The position numbers and the translations under genes are program-made. Under the pieces are notes generated by a model that saw only the letters and a program-made list of their open reading frames with translations, did no database searches and was not told the DNA's origin. Positions 6,534 to 14,848 of a stretch of DNA of 18,359 nt are shown here, in pieces. How positions within the stretch are numbered: the first letter of the stretch is position 1; each line of letters starts with the position of its first letter. This stretch comes from Granulosicoccus sp964352535 (GTDB lineage Bacteria; Pseudomonadota; Gammaproteobacteria; Granulosicoccales; Granulosicoccaceae): contig CAYGSW010000108.1 of NCBI GenBank assembly GCA_964352535.1, forward strand, positions 1-18,359, given 5' to 3'.

Positions 6534-9241
6534 GCCTTTCCGGTTCGGGAATCGCTACCGACACGTCTCGAAATGCAGCGTTTACAGACCCTGAATACAA
6601 AGCGCTGAAGATAACGCTGCAAACCCAGACAGCCGACCATATCGATGAGGCCAGTGACCAGGCGCCGGGAGCTCTGCGGGTCGCACTGGCAGCAGGAAAC
6701 GAGTTCATACACCAGCAGTTTCTCGACGGTGCATCTGCTGCCACCTTGCTGGCGTTGCGCACAGCCCTGCTCGATCACATACTCATTCATTTATGGCAAC
6801 AACATTCCGTGGCTTTCGAGGGTCTCTCACTACTGGCAGTGGGAGGCTATGGCCGAGGTGAATTACACCCGCACTCGGATATCGACATCGCCATCCTGCT
6901 ACCTCACGCGCAGCCTAATGCACAGAATGCGCAACGTGACGAAACACTCAGCAACTGGATTACATCGCTCTGGGATCTGAATCTGGACATCGGCCACAGT
7001 GTTAGAACAGTTTCTGATTGTGAACGAGAGGCTGGTGCCGACATCACGGTGATCACCAATTTGATGGAAGCGCGATTACTGTGCGGCAATTCGTCGTTAT
7101 TCGAGTTGATGCGCAAAGTGATCAGCACCGAGCATATGTGGACCCCAAAGCAATTCTATGAAGCCAAAGTCACAGAACAGAAGGAGCGCCACCACCGTTT
7201 CCAGACCAATGCCTACAGGCTAGAGCCGAATATAAAAGAAAGCCAGGGCGGGCTTCGGGACTTCCAGACGATTTCATGGATTTGCCAGCGCCTGTTCGGT
7301 AGCGGCTCTTTTCAGCCCCTGGTTGAGCAAGGGCTACTGGTGCCCGATGAGCTGGACACCTTGCGTGAAGGACTTGAACTGTTATGGAAGATTCGCTACG
7401 TGCTGCATCGCGTTGCAGGTCGCCGCGAAGATCGCCTGCTCTTCAATTATCAACGTGACATTGCCCATGCTTTTGGCTACACCGATGACACACACAATCA
7501 CTCGATAGAAACCCTGATGCAGCGCTTTTATAGAAGCGTCATGAATCTGCAACGACTAAACGACATCCTGTTGCAAGGCATCGGCGGTATTCTCAGTGGT
7601 ATTACGGCAAACTCAGCCATTGAACCGGTCAACTCGCGTTTCCAGATTCGTAATGGCTACCTGGAGGTGACGCATGATGAGGTTTTCATGCATTACCCAC
7701 CGGCCCTGCTTGAGCTGTTTGTGGTTTTCGGCACCACTGACAAAGCAACCAATGTCCGATCGAATACCGTCCGGCTGATTCGCGCCAATCTGCCTTTGAT
7801 CAATTCCCGCTTCAGAAGCGATCCGGTGGTCAAGAGCCTGTTCCTGAAAATATTCTGCATGCCAGAGAAACTGACACGCACTATCCGGCTCATGAATGGT
7901 TACGGTGTTCTAGCCGCCTACCTGCCGGCATTCGACAAGATTGTCGGGCGCATGCAATATGACTTGTTTCATATCTACACGGTGGACGAACACACCATGG
8001 GCGTCATTCGCAACCTGCGACGCCTGATGCTGCCTCGATTTGTCGAAGAACTTCCACATGGCAGCGAAGTGGCCACCCTGGTAACGCGCCCCCATGTCCT
8101 CTATCTGACAGCGCTATTCCACGACATTGCCAAAGGCCGTGGCGGTGATCACAGTGAACTGGGCGCCGAGGATGCAAAAATGTTTGCCGAGCAGCATGGC
8201 ATGAGTGTCCATGACAGCGAATTGATGGAATGGACGGTTCGCCATCACCTCATGATGTCCATAACAGCGCAACGCAAGGATATCGATGACCCAAAGGAAC
8301 AGCTGGAATTTGCGCGAAAGGTGGGCAGCATCGAACACCTTAACCATCTGTACCTGCTGACGGTGTCAGATATTCGCGCCACAAACCCCGAGCTGTTCAA
8401 TTCGTTCAAAAGAAGCCTCTTGCAATCGCTGTATCGTCACACCTTTCTGATCCTGAAGCGTGGCCTTGATAATCCCATGGAAGAGGAGGATGTGATTGCA
8501 CGCAGGCAAGCACATACCATGACACTCATGGATGACAATCTGGTGAATGACCAGCGTGTAGCGCAGTTATGGAAAACCCTGGGAGACGATTATTTCAGAC
8601 AATATCAGGCGATTGAAATTGCACGTCATACAGAAATTCTGCTGGCTAACGAAAACTCGTCCGGCCCCCTGGTATCACTTCGCTATTCTGCCTCACGTGG
8701 CTCAACCGAAATCCTGATCTATACACCGGACAACGAAGCGTTGTTCGCGCTGATTGCAACCGTCCTGGAACGCTTGCAGCTTAGTGTATTTTCGGCAACG
8801 ATCAACACGACCGATGCCGGCTACGCACTGGACACTTTTCACGTTCTCGATACCACACAATTACCCATCGAGGACGCAACACGGATTGATGAGATTCGCT
8901 ATACCTTGACGCATGAGCTAGGTGTGCCCAGAGACATACCTTCATTAGGAGCCCAGGCAACATCGCGTAGAAATCGTTATTTTACAATCTCCACACAGGT
9001 TGAATTTTCAGAACATGAAAGCGGTCTGAGCGAATTGCGTATCACCGCCGCAGATCGCCCTGGTATTCTTTCATCAATAGCACGGGTTCTCATGACGGCG
9101 AAAATTGACGTACACGCTGCACGAATCTCGACGCTTGGTGAACGTATCGATGATGTATTTCTTGTATCAGACGCTCGGCATCAGCCTCTCAAGGTCAGCG
9201 AACAGCAAACGATTCGGGCGCTTCTTGAAGATCAGTTGTAA
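6530..9241 (+). CDS. glnD: Bifunctional PII uridylyltransferase / uridylyl-removing enzyme
   Basis: The primary glutamine sensor: it uridylylates PII (GlnB/GlnK) at low glutamine and removes UMP when glutamine is high, so controlling glutamine synthetase and NtrBC. I choose GTG 6530-6532, which overlaps the map TGA (GTGA), giving 903 residues against 890 in E. coli. A start at 6461 would overlap map by 73 bases with arginine-rich sequence unlike the family. Domains in order are the nucleotidyltransferase motif GGYGRGELHPHSDID (105-119, metal ligands Asp117 and Asp119), the HD hydrolase with HD at 531-532 (FHDIAKGRGGDHS), and two C-terminal ACT domains from about 722 and 835 that bind glutamine. 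All active-site residues look intact. Translation is probably coupled to map. Confidence 0.95.
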   Translation: MSLSGSGIATDTSRNAAFTDPEYKALKITLQTQTADHIDEASDQAPGALRVALAAGNEFIHQQFLDGASAATLLALRTALLDHILIHLWQQHSVAFEGLSLLAVGGYGRGELHPHSDIDIAILLPHAQPNAQNAQRDETLSNWITSLWDLNLDIGHSVRTVSDCEREAGADITVITNLMEARLLCGNSSLFELMRKVISTEHMWTPKQFYEAKVTEQKERHHRFQTNAYRLEPNIKESQGGLRDFQTISWICQRLFGSGSFQPLVEQGLLVPDELDTLREGLELLWKIRYVLHRVAGRREDRLLFNYQRDIAHAFGYTDDTHNHSIETLMQRFYRSVMNLQRLNDILLQGIGGILSGITANSAIEPVNSRFQIRNGYLEVTHDEVFMHYPPALLELFVVFGTTDKATNVRSNTVRLIRANLPLINSRFRSDPVVKSLFLKIFCMPEKLTRTIRLMNGYGVLAAYLPAFDKIVGRMQYDLFHIYTVDEHTMGVIRNLRRLMLPRFVEELPHGSEVATLVTRPHVLYLTALFHDIAKGRGGDHSELGAEDAKMFAEQHGMSVHDSELMEWTVRHHLMMSITAQRKDIDDPKEQLEFARKVGSIEHLNHLYLLTVSDIRATNPELFNSFKRSLLQSLYRHTFLILKRGLDNPMEEEDVIARRQAHTMTLMDDNLVNDQRVAQLWKTLGDDYFRQYQAIEIARHTEILLANENSSGPLVSLRYSASRGSTEILIYTPDNEALFALIATVLERLQLSVFSATINTTDAGYALDTFHVLDTTQLPIEDATRIDEIRYTLTHELGVPRDIPSLGAQATSRRNRYFTISTQVEFSEHESGLSELRITAADRPGILSSIARVLMTAKIDVHAARISTLGERIDDVFLVSDARHQPLKVSEQQTIRALLEDQL

Positions 9242-9295
9242 CCCGAACACCGATCCGAACGAGATCACAACCAGCGTAGTGGAATACAGAATACT

Positions 9296-10447
9296 ATGAG
9301 CACCACAATCAGTAACACCATAGCGCTACTCATTGATCTTGTGCAACGCGATTCGGTAACACCTGAAGACAAGGGTTGCCAGACAATTATCGCGGAACGC
9401 CTCGAAAAGCTGGGGTTTGATATCGAATGGATGAATTCAGGAGAAGTCACTAACCTGTGGGCACGTCGTGGCACAAAACAGCCGCTGATGGTGTTTGCAG
9501 GTCACACAGACGTAGTCCCCACTGGCGACGTCGATAGCTGGACATCACCGCCTTTCAGTGCCGAGATTATCGACGGCTACTTGTGTGGTCGTGGCGCGGC
9601 TGACATGAAAGGTGGCGTGGCTGCCATGGTCACCGCCATTGAGCGTTTTGTCGAGCTAACACCTGAACACAATGGCTCCATTGCATTGCTGATAACCAGC
9701 GATGAAGAGGGCCCGGCTGTGGATGGCACCGCTGTTGTGGTAGACACACTGGTCGCCAGACAAGAGAACATCGACTACTGCATCGTTGGTGAACCCACCA
9801 GCAGTGCACGCTTTGGCGACACGATACGCAACGGACGTCGCGGCTCGTTAGGGGCCAGACTAACCATCAAGGGCAAGCAAGGCCATGTGGCCTATCCACA
9901 CCTGGCAATCAATCCGGTACACAAGGCCGCGCCGTTGCTAACGGCCCTGACAGACATTGTGTGGGACGAGGGTGATACACACTTCCCCCCGACGACGCTG
10001 CAGATTTCCAACATGCATGCAGGCACAGGTGCAACTAATGTCATTCCGGGCAATGTTGTTATTGAGTTCAATCTACGCTATAGCCCCGCAACGACCGTTG
10101 AGCAGATACAAGCCAGCGTAGAGCAGCTTTGCAAAGAGCATGAGCTCGAATATCATCTTGAATGGAAAGACAGCGCCAGGCCGTTCATCACGCAGCCGGG
10201 CACGTTAACCAGCGCATTGCAACAAGCGATTGCTACCCATACCGGTAACAATGCAATACTGGATACGGGTGGCGGAACATCGGATGGTCGCTTCATAGCA
10301 CCCACCGGAGCGCAAGTCATAGAGTTTGGACCGCTCAATAGCACCATTCACCAAGTGGACGAGCGTATCCTATGCTCTGACATCGAGACACTGTCGTCGA
10401 TTTACGAGTCGACGCTGGCACATCTGCTGAACGACAAAGAGGACTAG
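9296..10447 (+). CDS. dapE: Succinyl-diaminopimelate desuccinylase
   Basis: Hydrolyses N-succinyl-L,L-diaminopimelate to succinate and L,L-diaminopimelate in the lysine and peptidoglycan precursor pathway; a dizinc M20-family enzyme. The 383-residue protein shows the metal and catalytic residues: His70 and Asp72 (FAGHTDVVPTGD), Asp103 (GRGAADMKGG), Glu137 and Glu138 (SDEEGPA), Glu166 (IVGEPTSS) and His352 (NSTIHQVDE). A central dimerisation domain lies between about 180 and 295. It follows glnD by 54 bases with only a weak ribosome binding site, and its stop is 4 bases before fabI. ArgE and other M20 peptidases are relatives, but GHTDVVPTGD with SDEEGPA and the length point to DapE. Confidence 0.95.
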   Translation: MSTTISNTIALLIDLVQRDSVTPEDKGCQTIIAERLEKLGFDIEWMNSGEVTNLWARRGTKQPLMVFAGHTDVVPTGDVDSWTSPPFSAEIIDGYLCGRGAADMKGGVAAMVTAIERFVELTPEHNGSIALLITSDEEGPAVDGTAVVVDTLVARQENIDYCIVGEPTSSARFGDTIRNGRRGSLGARLTIKGKQGHVAYPHLAINPVHKAAPLLTALTDIVWDEGDTHFPPTTLQISNMHAGTGATNVIPGNVVIEFNLRYSPATTVEQIQASVEQLCKEHELEYHLEWKDSARPFITQPGTLTSALQQAIATHTGNNAILDTGGGTSDGRFIAPTGAQVIEFGPLNSTIHQVDERILCSDIETLSSIYESTLAHLLNDKED

Positions 10448-10451
10448 ACGC

Positions 10452-11237
10452 ATGGGAATGCTAGACGGTAAACGTTTCATCATATTTGGTGTAGCAAGCA
10501 AACGTTCCATAGCATGGGGCATCGCTGAAGCCATGCATCGTGAAGGTGCGAGCCTGGCTTTCACTTATCAGAACGAGCGGCTTAAAGATCGTGTTATCGA
10601 TATGGCTGCAGCCTGCGACTCCACCATGGTACTGCCATGTGACGTTGCTGAAGATTCGCAAATTGATGAGCTGATGGCCAATGTCAAGCAACACTGGACT
10701 GATGGCTTTGACGGACTAGTGCACGCCGTTGCATTTGCACCCAGAGAAGCTCTGGATGGGGACTTTCTGGAATCAGTATCCCGCGAGTCTTTTCGTATCG
10801 CACATGACATTAGCTCCTACAGTTTCGCTGCGGTTGCAAAAGCTGCAAGACCACAACTTCGAAGCGGTGGATCCTTGCTGACTCTATCCTATCTGGGTGC
10901 TGTAAGAGCGATGCCCAACTACAACGTCATGGGTCTTGCCAAGGCATCACTCGAAGCTAACACGCGTTTCATGGCAACCTCATTGGGACCTGCGGGTATC
11001 CGGGTCAATGCCATCTCTGCTGGTCCGATCAAGACTCTGGCCGCAGCAGGCATCGGTGATTTCAAAAAACTGCTGGGACACGTATCCTCGGTGAGTCCCA
11101 TGCGTGAAAACACCACGATCGAACAAGTGGGCAATACCGCAGCGTTTCTCGCATCTCCACTATCGTCAGGCATCACCGGACAGATTATCTATGTGGATGG
11201 TGGGTTTAACATCGTCTCCATGCCAAACCTTGAATGA
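10452..11237 (+). CDS. fabI: Enoyl-[acyl-carrier-protein] reductase (NADH), FabI type
   Basis: Performs the last reduction in each type II fatty-acid elongation cycle. The 261-residue product begins MGMLDGKRFIIFGVASKRSIAWGIA, with the FabI-type cofactor motif GVASxxSIAxGIA. The catalytic Tyr147, Tyr157 and Lys164 are seen in LSYLGA...NYNVMGLAK. NAISAGPIKTLAA and the C-terminal VDGGF are also conserved. It starts 4 bases after the dapE stop, with AGAGGA about 10 bases upstream inside dapE, so the two are likely co-translated. The position matching Gly93 of E. coli FabI is Ala94 here (HAVAFAP instead of HSIGFAP). No U-run terminator is visible after the gene. Confidence 0.97.
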   Translation: MGMLDGKRFIIFGVASKRSIAWGIAEAMHREGASLAFTYQNERLKDRVIDMAAACDSTMVLPCDVAEDSQIDELMANVKQHWTDGFDGLVHAVAFAPREALDGDFLESVSRESFRIAHDISSYSFAAVAKAARPQLRSGGSLLTLSYLGAVRAMPNYNVMGLAKASLEANTRFMATSLGPAGIRVNAISAGPIKTLAAAGIGDFKKLLGHVSSVSPMRENTTIEQVGNTAAFLASPLSSGITGQIIYVDGGFNIVSMPNLE

Positions 11238-11276
11238 GACTTGTCACGCACCGGACGTCGTGTCACTCGACCTGCC

Positions 11277-11308
11277 AGACAACAACGCAGTGAGCTTCGG
11301 TGTTGTCT
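11277..11308. other. Hairpin between convergent fabI and mscL
   Basis: A perfect 8-bp inverted repeat AGACAACA/TGTTGTCT with a 16-base loop, in the 104-base gap where fabI and mscL converge. Neither side has a U-run, so it is not a canonical intrinsic terminator; it may only stabilise 3' ends. Two imperfect 10-bp direct repeats starting CTAGCCT follow immediately (11307-11326). Confidence 0.35.
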
Positions 11309-11341
11309 AGCCTGGACTAGCCTTGAAAGCGTACTACCAGA

Positions 11342-11722
11342 CTACTTTTTCAGAAGGTCACGAATTTCTGTTAAAAGCACAACCTCAGCTGGATCAGGAT
11401 CAGGCTCTGCTGCTTTCTCTGCTTCAAATTTCTGCTTCATCTTGGCAATGGCTTTGAGAATCATGAAAATCACAAACGCGATAATCAGAAAATCGATCAT
11501 TGCCTGAATAAATGCACCGTAACCTATTGCCGCATCACCCACGGTAATTGACAAATCCTGGAAATTTACACCCCCCATGAAAACACCGATGATAGGCATC
11601 AGAATGTTTTCGACTAATGTACTGACCATCTTGCCCACTGCTGCACCGATAATAATGCCTACAGCCATATCTATAAGACTGCCTTTCATGGCAAATTCTT
11701 TAAACTCTTGAACCATACTCAT
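11342..11722 (-). CDS. mscL: Large-conductance mechanosensitive channel
   Basis: A homopentameric inner-membrane channel that opens under membrane tension and releases solutes during hypo-osmotic shock. I use ATG 11720-11722 (MSMVQEFKEFAMKG), 126 residues, with GAGG eight bases upstream; a GTG three codons earlier overlaps that ribosome binding site and is less likely. The protein has the amphipathic N-terminal helix, TM1 with the pore motif DMAVGIIIGAAVGKMVSTLV (about 18-37), a short periplasmic loop, TM2 (YGAFIQAMIDFLIIAFVIFM) and the cytoplasmic helix ending LLTEIRDLLKK. The periplasmic loop is somewhat shorter than in E. coli. It stands alone on the minus strand, converging with fabI. Confidence 0.97.
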   Translation of the reverse strand: MSMVQEFKEFAMKGSLIDMAVGIIIGAAVGKMVSTLVENILMPIIGVFMGGVNFQDLSITVGDAAIGYGAFIQAMIDFLIIAFVIFMILKAIAKMKQKFEAEKAAEPDPDPAEVVLLTEIRDLLKK

Positions 11723-11828
11723 CGTAGTCACCTCATCCTTAGTATTTTTGATTAAGCCGTTTCAACGCTGCCATTACCAGCTTGCAGGTCCGTCGCGGGC
11801 GCGCCAATAATAAGATGAAGCGCCTGGC

Positions 11829-11859
11829 TTGTCATAAGTTTTAGCTTATTAAGCATAAA
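11829..11859 (+). promoter_or_regulatory. Possible promoter and operator for the DUF2470 gene
   Basis: An AT-rich stretch with TTGTCA (11829-11834) and CATAAA (11854-11859) separated by 19 bases, longer than ideal. The palindrome GCTTA-T-TAAGC (11844-11854) lies between the boxes, where a repressor would block polymerase. Both elements are suggestive only. Confidence 0.3.
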
Positions 11860-11877
11860 TACCGTACATTTAGCCCG

Positions 11878-12171
11878 ATGAAAAAAGACATTCTTAGTAA
11901 AAACATGGTAGACGGTGTGGTCTCGCATATGAATGATGACCACCTTGACGCCTGCCTGGCGATTGTCCAGACACTGGGCGCTCAGCCCGATGCCATTCAG
12001 GCGACGATGTCAGGTATGGATTCACTTGGTGCTGATTTCATCGCTCATCTCGCTGATGGCAGCCACAAGCACACACGGGTGACATTTGAAAAACCGATAA
12101 GTCGCGAGGCTCAGGTTCGCGGCCATCTGGTGGCCATGACCAAACGTGCACGTGAAGCTGCTGCGCAATAA
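11878..12171 (+). CDS. Small stand-alone DUF2470 protein (HugZ C-terminal-domain type)
   Basis: A 97-residue cytosolic protein without signal peptide or membrane segment. The segment MVDGVVSHMNDDHLDACLAIVQTLG followed by MSGMDSLGADF matches the DUF2470 pattern (HMNDDH, then a G-[IM]-D and hydrophobic strand). That domain forms the C-terminal part of HugZ/HutZ-type heme-utilisation proteins and of some pyridoxamine-oxidase-like flavoproteins. Here it is alone: there is no N-terminal split-barrel domain in the same frame or next door. HxxxxH-type residues of this domain contribute to heme binding in HugZ relatives, but heme binding by this protein is inference. The ATG at 11878 lacks a Shine-Dalgarno sequence. 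It converges with ppiD and has no operon partner. Function unknown. Confidence 0.75.
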   Translation: MKKDILSKNMVDGVVSHMNDDHLDACLAIVQTLGAQPDAIQATMSGMDSLGADFIAHLADGSHKHTRVTFEKPISREAQVRGHLVAMTKRAREAAAQ

Positions 12172-12262
12172 GTCTTGCACAGCAGCCATAGAACGCTCAA
12201 CGTGTTTTTCGTCTTTTGGACGATTTATGGGTTGGCAACAAGACGGGAGTAATGGAGCAGCG

Positions 12263-14218
12263 CTAAAGCTCCGCAGGTTCTAGTGAGGCAGCCGATGCGT
12301 CCAGTATTTCAATGTCGGCCTCAGCTCGTAAGCTCTCAAGGAACGCTTCAAATTCGGTGCTGCCCAGTCGAGGGTTCGCACCCGCTTCCAACACACCCGC
12401 CACCACTGGCTCTTCAACATTTTCATCACCAGAGGCCACTGGCTCCGGTGTATCAACAGACTCAAGTCTGAGTGCCAATTGGTCTCCGTTGGCCAGTGTG
12501 GTGGAGTCTGTAACAGCACCATCATCAGCCGGGTGTGGCAACGAGAATATCCGCGTCACGGCGTTGCGGTCGAACTCGGTTGATTGCCGAGTCAGCACTG
12601 TCTGCTCGAACACCTCTGCAAGCTCGTTGTCAGCTGAAGCTTCGCTGGCTGATTTACCATCAGCCAGAGCAGTGACTGCAGCGTCAACCAATGCCGTAAT
12701 CGATTCAGTAGCACGCTCGCCTTTCAGGGAGTCGACAACTTCCTCGCGGACATCATCCAGTGACTTGGGGCGTGGATCTTCATGCTCGAGCACTCTCAGC
12801 ACGATAACGTGACGATCACCGATATCGATAAGATCAGAATTGTTTTCCTCATCCAGCACTTCCTCGCTGAATACTGCAGTCAGAACTCCCGGTGTGGACA
12901 GCACAGGTCCTGCATCCGTATCAGAGTCCAGCCAGTCTGATGTCTTGATTTCCAGCCCCGTTGCATCTGCCGCAGGGTCCAGTGAGCCGGCATTGTCGAA
13001 GCTGAGTTCTGCGAGCAGATCTCGCAAGTCAAAAAATTCCCGATCTGCCTCATCCTGTTGCATGGTCTGGATGATCTCTTCTTTGACGTCTTCAAACGGC
13101 TGACCGCTTTCAGCGCTGATACTGTCCAGTTTGATCAGGTGCACACCGAATTCGGTTACGACAGGTGCTGACAAATCGCCCTCAGCCGCGAGCGCAAACA
13201 CGGCTTCTTCGAATTCCGGCACCATCGCACCCGGGGTGATCAGACCCAGACTACCGCCGGACTCGCTTGATCCCACGTCCTCGGAGATTTCCCTGGCAAG
13301 GTCGGCGAACGACTCACCGGCATCTATTCGCGTCCTGACCTCTTCGAGCCTTGCAATCAGATCCTCTTCACTGGCATCCCCACTTTCAAGCAGGATATGC
13401 GATGCCTCTCTCTGCTCCGGTGTGATATACCGAGCACGATTATCTTCGTAATAGCGTTGAGCCTGTTCGTCAGAAATTTCGATTTCTGATGCTATAGCGC
13501 TACTGTCCAGCTCTATATACTGAATCTTTGCACGCTCAGGAAACTGGTAGTTTCCCTGGTTTTCTTCAAAGTAGGCAACGACATCCTCATCAACTACGTC
13601 TATGCCTTCTTTTGCCTTGGCAAAGTCGAATCGGACCGCTTCAATGGTTCTGGTTTGTCGACCAAGTGCTGAGAGACGCTCCGCTTCCTGAGGAAGTGTA
13701 AAAGAGGTATCACTGATGCCAGTGCGGAATTGATTAAGAGCCGTATCATCGCGATAGCTTTGCTCGAACATGGGCACAGACATACCCGATGCTCGCAACT
13801 GAGCCTGGTAACCATCAGCATCGAACCTTCCGTCGACCTGAAAGTTTGGCAAGTTGCGGATTGCCCGTGCCAGCGTCAGATCACCTACTGCAAATTTCTG
13901 TTCAACCGCCTCACTTTCAAGAACTTGTTGCGTAATGAGTTGCTGCAGCGCTTGTTCACGCAACAAGGATTCGTTGGCAAAGGCTTCGGGAAGTTGACCA
14001 CCGAACATGCGCGCTAGTTGTTGGCGCTGTTGTTGATAGGCGCGCTCCCACTGCACTGGATCAATAGGCTCTCCATTGACTGTTGCAACAGGTGCCGCTG
14101 AACCACCGCTGAAATAAGAGCCAATACCAACCAGCACAAAAGGGATACTGATGAGTGTGATCAAGCTGTACTTGAGCGGTTTGGAACTTCTAACCTTCTC
14201 GCGCAAATCCAATAACAT
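12263..14218 (-). CDS. ppiD: Periplasmic folding chaperone PpiD-like (SurA_N and parvulin domains)
   Basis: A membrane-anchored periplasmic chaperone near the Sec translocon that helps newly exported proteins fold. The 651-residue product (E. coli about 620) has a short basic cytoplasmic start, one membrane anchor (about 16-37, LKYSLITLISIPFVLVGIGSYF), a SurA_N-like helical region (about 42-200), and a parvulin domain (about 268-370, ASHILLES ... GGSLGLITPGAMVPEFEEAVF ... TEFGVHLIKL). A long C-terminal region follows. The parvulin consensus is well kept, though PpiD parvulin domains are often inactive as isomerases. The protein is strikingly rich in Asp and Glu after the anchor. ATG 14218 has AGGA seven bases upstream. 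It sits downstream of hupB and the tRNAs, as ppiD follows lon-hupB in relatives. Confidence 0.93.
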   Translation of the reverse strand: MLLDLREKVRSSKPLKYSLITLISIPFVLVGIGSYFSGGSAAPVATVNGEPIDPVQWERAYQQQRQQLARMFGGQLPEAFANESLLREQALQQLITQQVLESEAVEQKFAVGDLTLARAIRNLPNFQVDGRFDADGYQAQLRASGMSVPMFEQSYRDDTALNQFRTGISDTSFTLPQEAERLSALGRQTRTIEAVRFDFAKAKEGIDVVDEDVVAYFEENQGNYQFPERAKIQYIELDSSAIASEIEISDEQAQRYYEDNRARYITPEQREASHILLESGDASEEDLIARLEEVRTRIDAGESFADLAREISEDVGSSESGGSLGLITPGAMVPEFEEAVFALAAEGDLSAPVVTEFGVHLIKLDSISAESGQPFEDVKEEIIQTMQQDEADREFFDLRDLLAELSFDNAGSLDPAADATGLEIKTSDWLDSDTDAGPVLSTPGVLTAVFSEEVLDEENNSDLIDIGDRHVIVLRVLEHEDPRPKSLDDVREEVVDSLKGERATESITALVDAAVTALADGKSASEASADNELAEVFEQTVLTRQSTEFDRNAVTRIFSLPHPADDGAVTDSTTLANGDQLALRLESVDTPEPVASGDENVEEPVVAGVLEAGANPRLGSTEFEAFLESLRAEADIEILDASAASLEPAEL

Positions 14219-14281
14219 GACGTGTCCTGATTAACGATGTTGGTTCGGTCAATCTGCCTGTAAAGCCGGATAGACAGACTA

Positions 14282-14310
14282 ATAAGACCTAGTGTTGCAT
14301 AAAATGTCGA
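14282..14310 (-). promoter_or_regulatory. Candidate ppiD promoter
   Basis: On the minus strand TCGACA (14310-14305) and TCTTAT (14287-14282) are separated by 17 bases, matching the sigma-70 consensus at 5 of 6 and 4 of 6 positions. The pair lies about 64 bases upstream of the ppiD ATG, between the palindromic element and the gene. Since a strong terminator closes the hupB-tRNA unit upstream, ppiD needs a promoter in this interval. Confidence 0.45.
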
Positions 14311-14318
14311 GTCCAGAA

Positions 14319-14476
14319 GCTTATAGAGCAGTATATAAGTACCGGAGGGGGCTCCGGCTGCACCGAATTTTTACCGGGTTGAGTCGGGCCGCGCAGGCCT
14401 AGTCGCTCGAGGTGAGATCCAGGAAAAATGAGTACAACCGGGGTCGCCTCCGGTTCTTATATGCTGCTATAGAAGC
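14319..14476. repeat. 158-nt imperfect palindromic element (MITE-like or structured RNA)
   Basis: Two arms of about 58 nt (14319-14378 and 14419-14476) are inverted complements. By hand alignment they form roughly 46 Watson-Crick pairs, with a few G-U pairs and small internal loops, around a 40-nt centre. The best outer block pairs ATATAAG-n-ACCGGAGG (14333-14348) with CCTCCGGT-n-CTTATAT (14447-14462). The centre contains GGCC-GCGCA-GGCC (14387-14399). No reading frame runs through it. It lies between the hupB-tRNA terminator and the ppiD promoter. Folding is about equally good on either strand, which suits a small palindromic mobile element as well as an RNA. I recognise no named family. Confidence 0.7.
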
Positions 14477-14566
14477 AGCGTAGCGGTTCTGGGCCGAATT
14501 TTCGTAACGCTAGGGTTAAACACTGGAGTCAGGAACAAGTACCACTAAAGTCTTGCTCCATAACGG

Positions 14567-14592
14567 CAAAAGGGTGCCGAAGCACCCTTTTG
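14567..14592 (-). terminator. Rho-independent terminator of the hupB-tRNA unit
   Basis: A perfect 11-bp inverted repeat CAAAAGGGTGC/GCACCCTTTTG. Read on the minus strand the loop is C(UUCG)G, an exceptionally stable tetraloop, and the stem ends in four U. On the plus strand the loop would be CGAA, so the minus orientation is the likely functional one. It lies about 160 bases beyond tRNA-Asp; the intervening 14593-14754 shows no other feature I can support. Confidence 0.88.
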
Positions 14593-14754
14593 TTTAAAAC
14601 ATTGTTCGCTCTGTGCAAATACACTAAATATGATGCAGCTCGTGAAACTACAGTCTCAACAAATCAAGGGTCAAAACAGAATGTAGAGCCAGAATACGAG
14701 GGAACCAACATGTGAAAAATTGTTGCTTACCCGTTTGATGACTCTAACTGGTGT

Positions 14755-14831
14755 TGGCGGAGCGGACGGGACTCGAACCCGCGACCCCCGGCGTGACAGG
14801 CCGGTATTCTAACCAACTGAACTACCGCTCC
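14755..14831 (-). tRNA. tRNA-Asp (anticodon GTC)
   Basis: The minus strand forms a complete 77-nt cloverleaf: acceptor GGAGCGG paired with CCGCTCC, discriminator G and encoded CCA, D-arm with AGTTCAGTTGGTTAGAAT, anticodon loop CTGTCAC with GTC, and the T-arm GGTTCGAGTCC. It closely matches the E. coli aspartate tRNA. It is 17 bases downstream of tRNA-Val and co-transcribed with it. Confidence 0.98.
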
Positions 14832-14848
14832 AAAAACTGTTACAAACT

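Noticed and set aside
12172..12262. Terminator between the DUF2470 gene and ppiD
   Set aside because: The only stem (TCGTC/GACGA) is 5 bp with a 5-base loop and a poor T tract; too weak to call.
12312..12812. 166-codon plus-strand Ser-rich frame opposite ppiD
   Set aside because: Antisense mirror of the acidic, Ala/Ser/Asp-rich ppiD coding sequence with no independent start signal.
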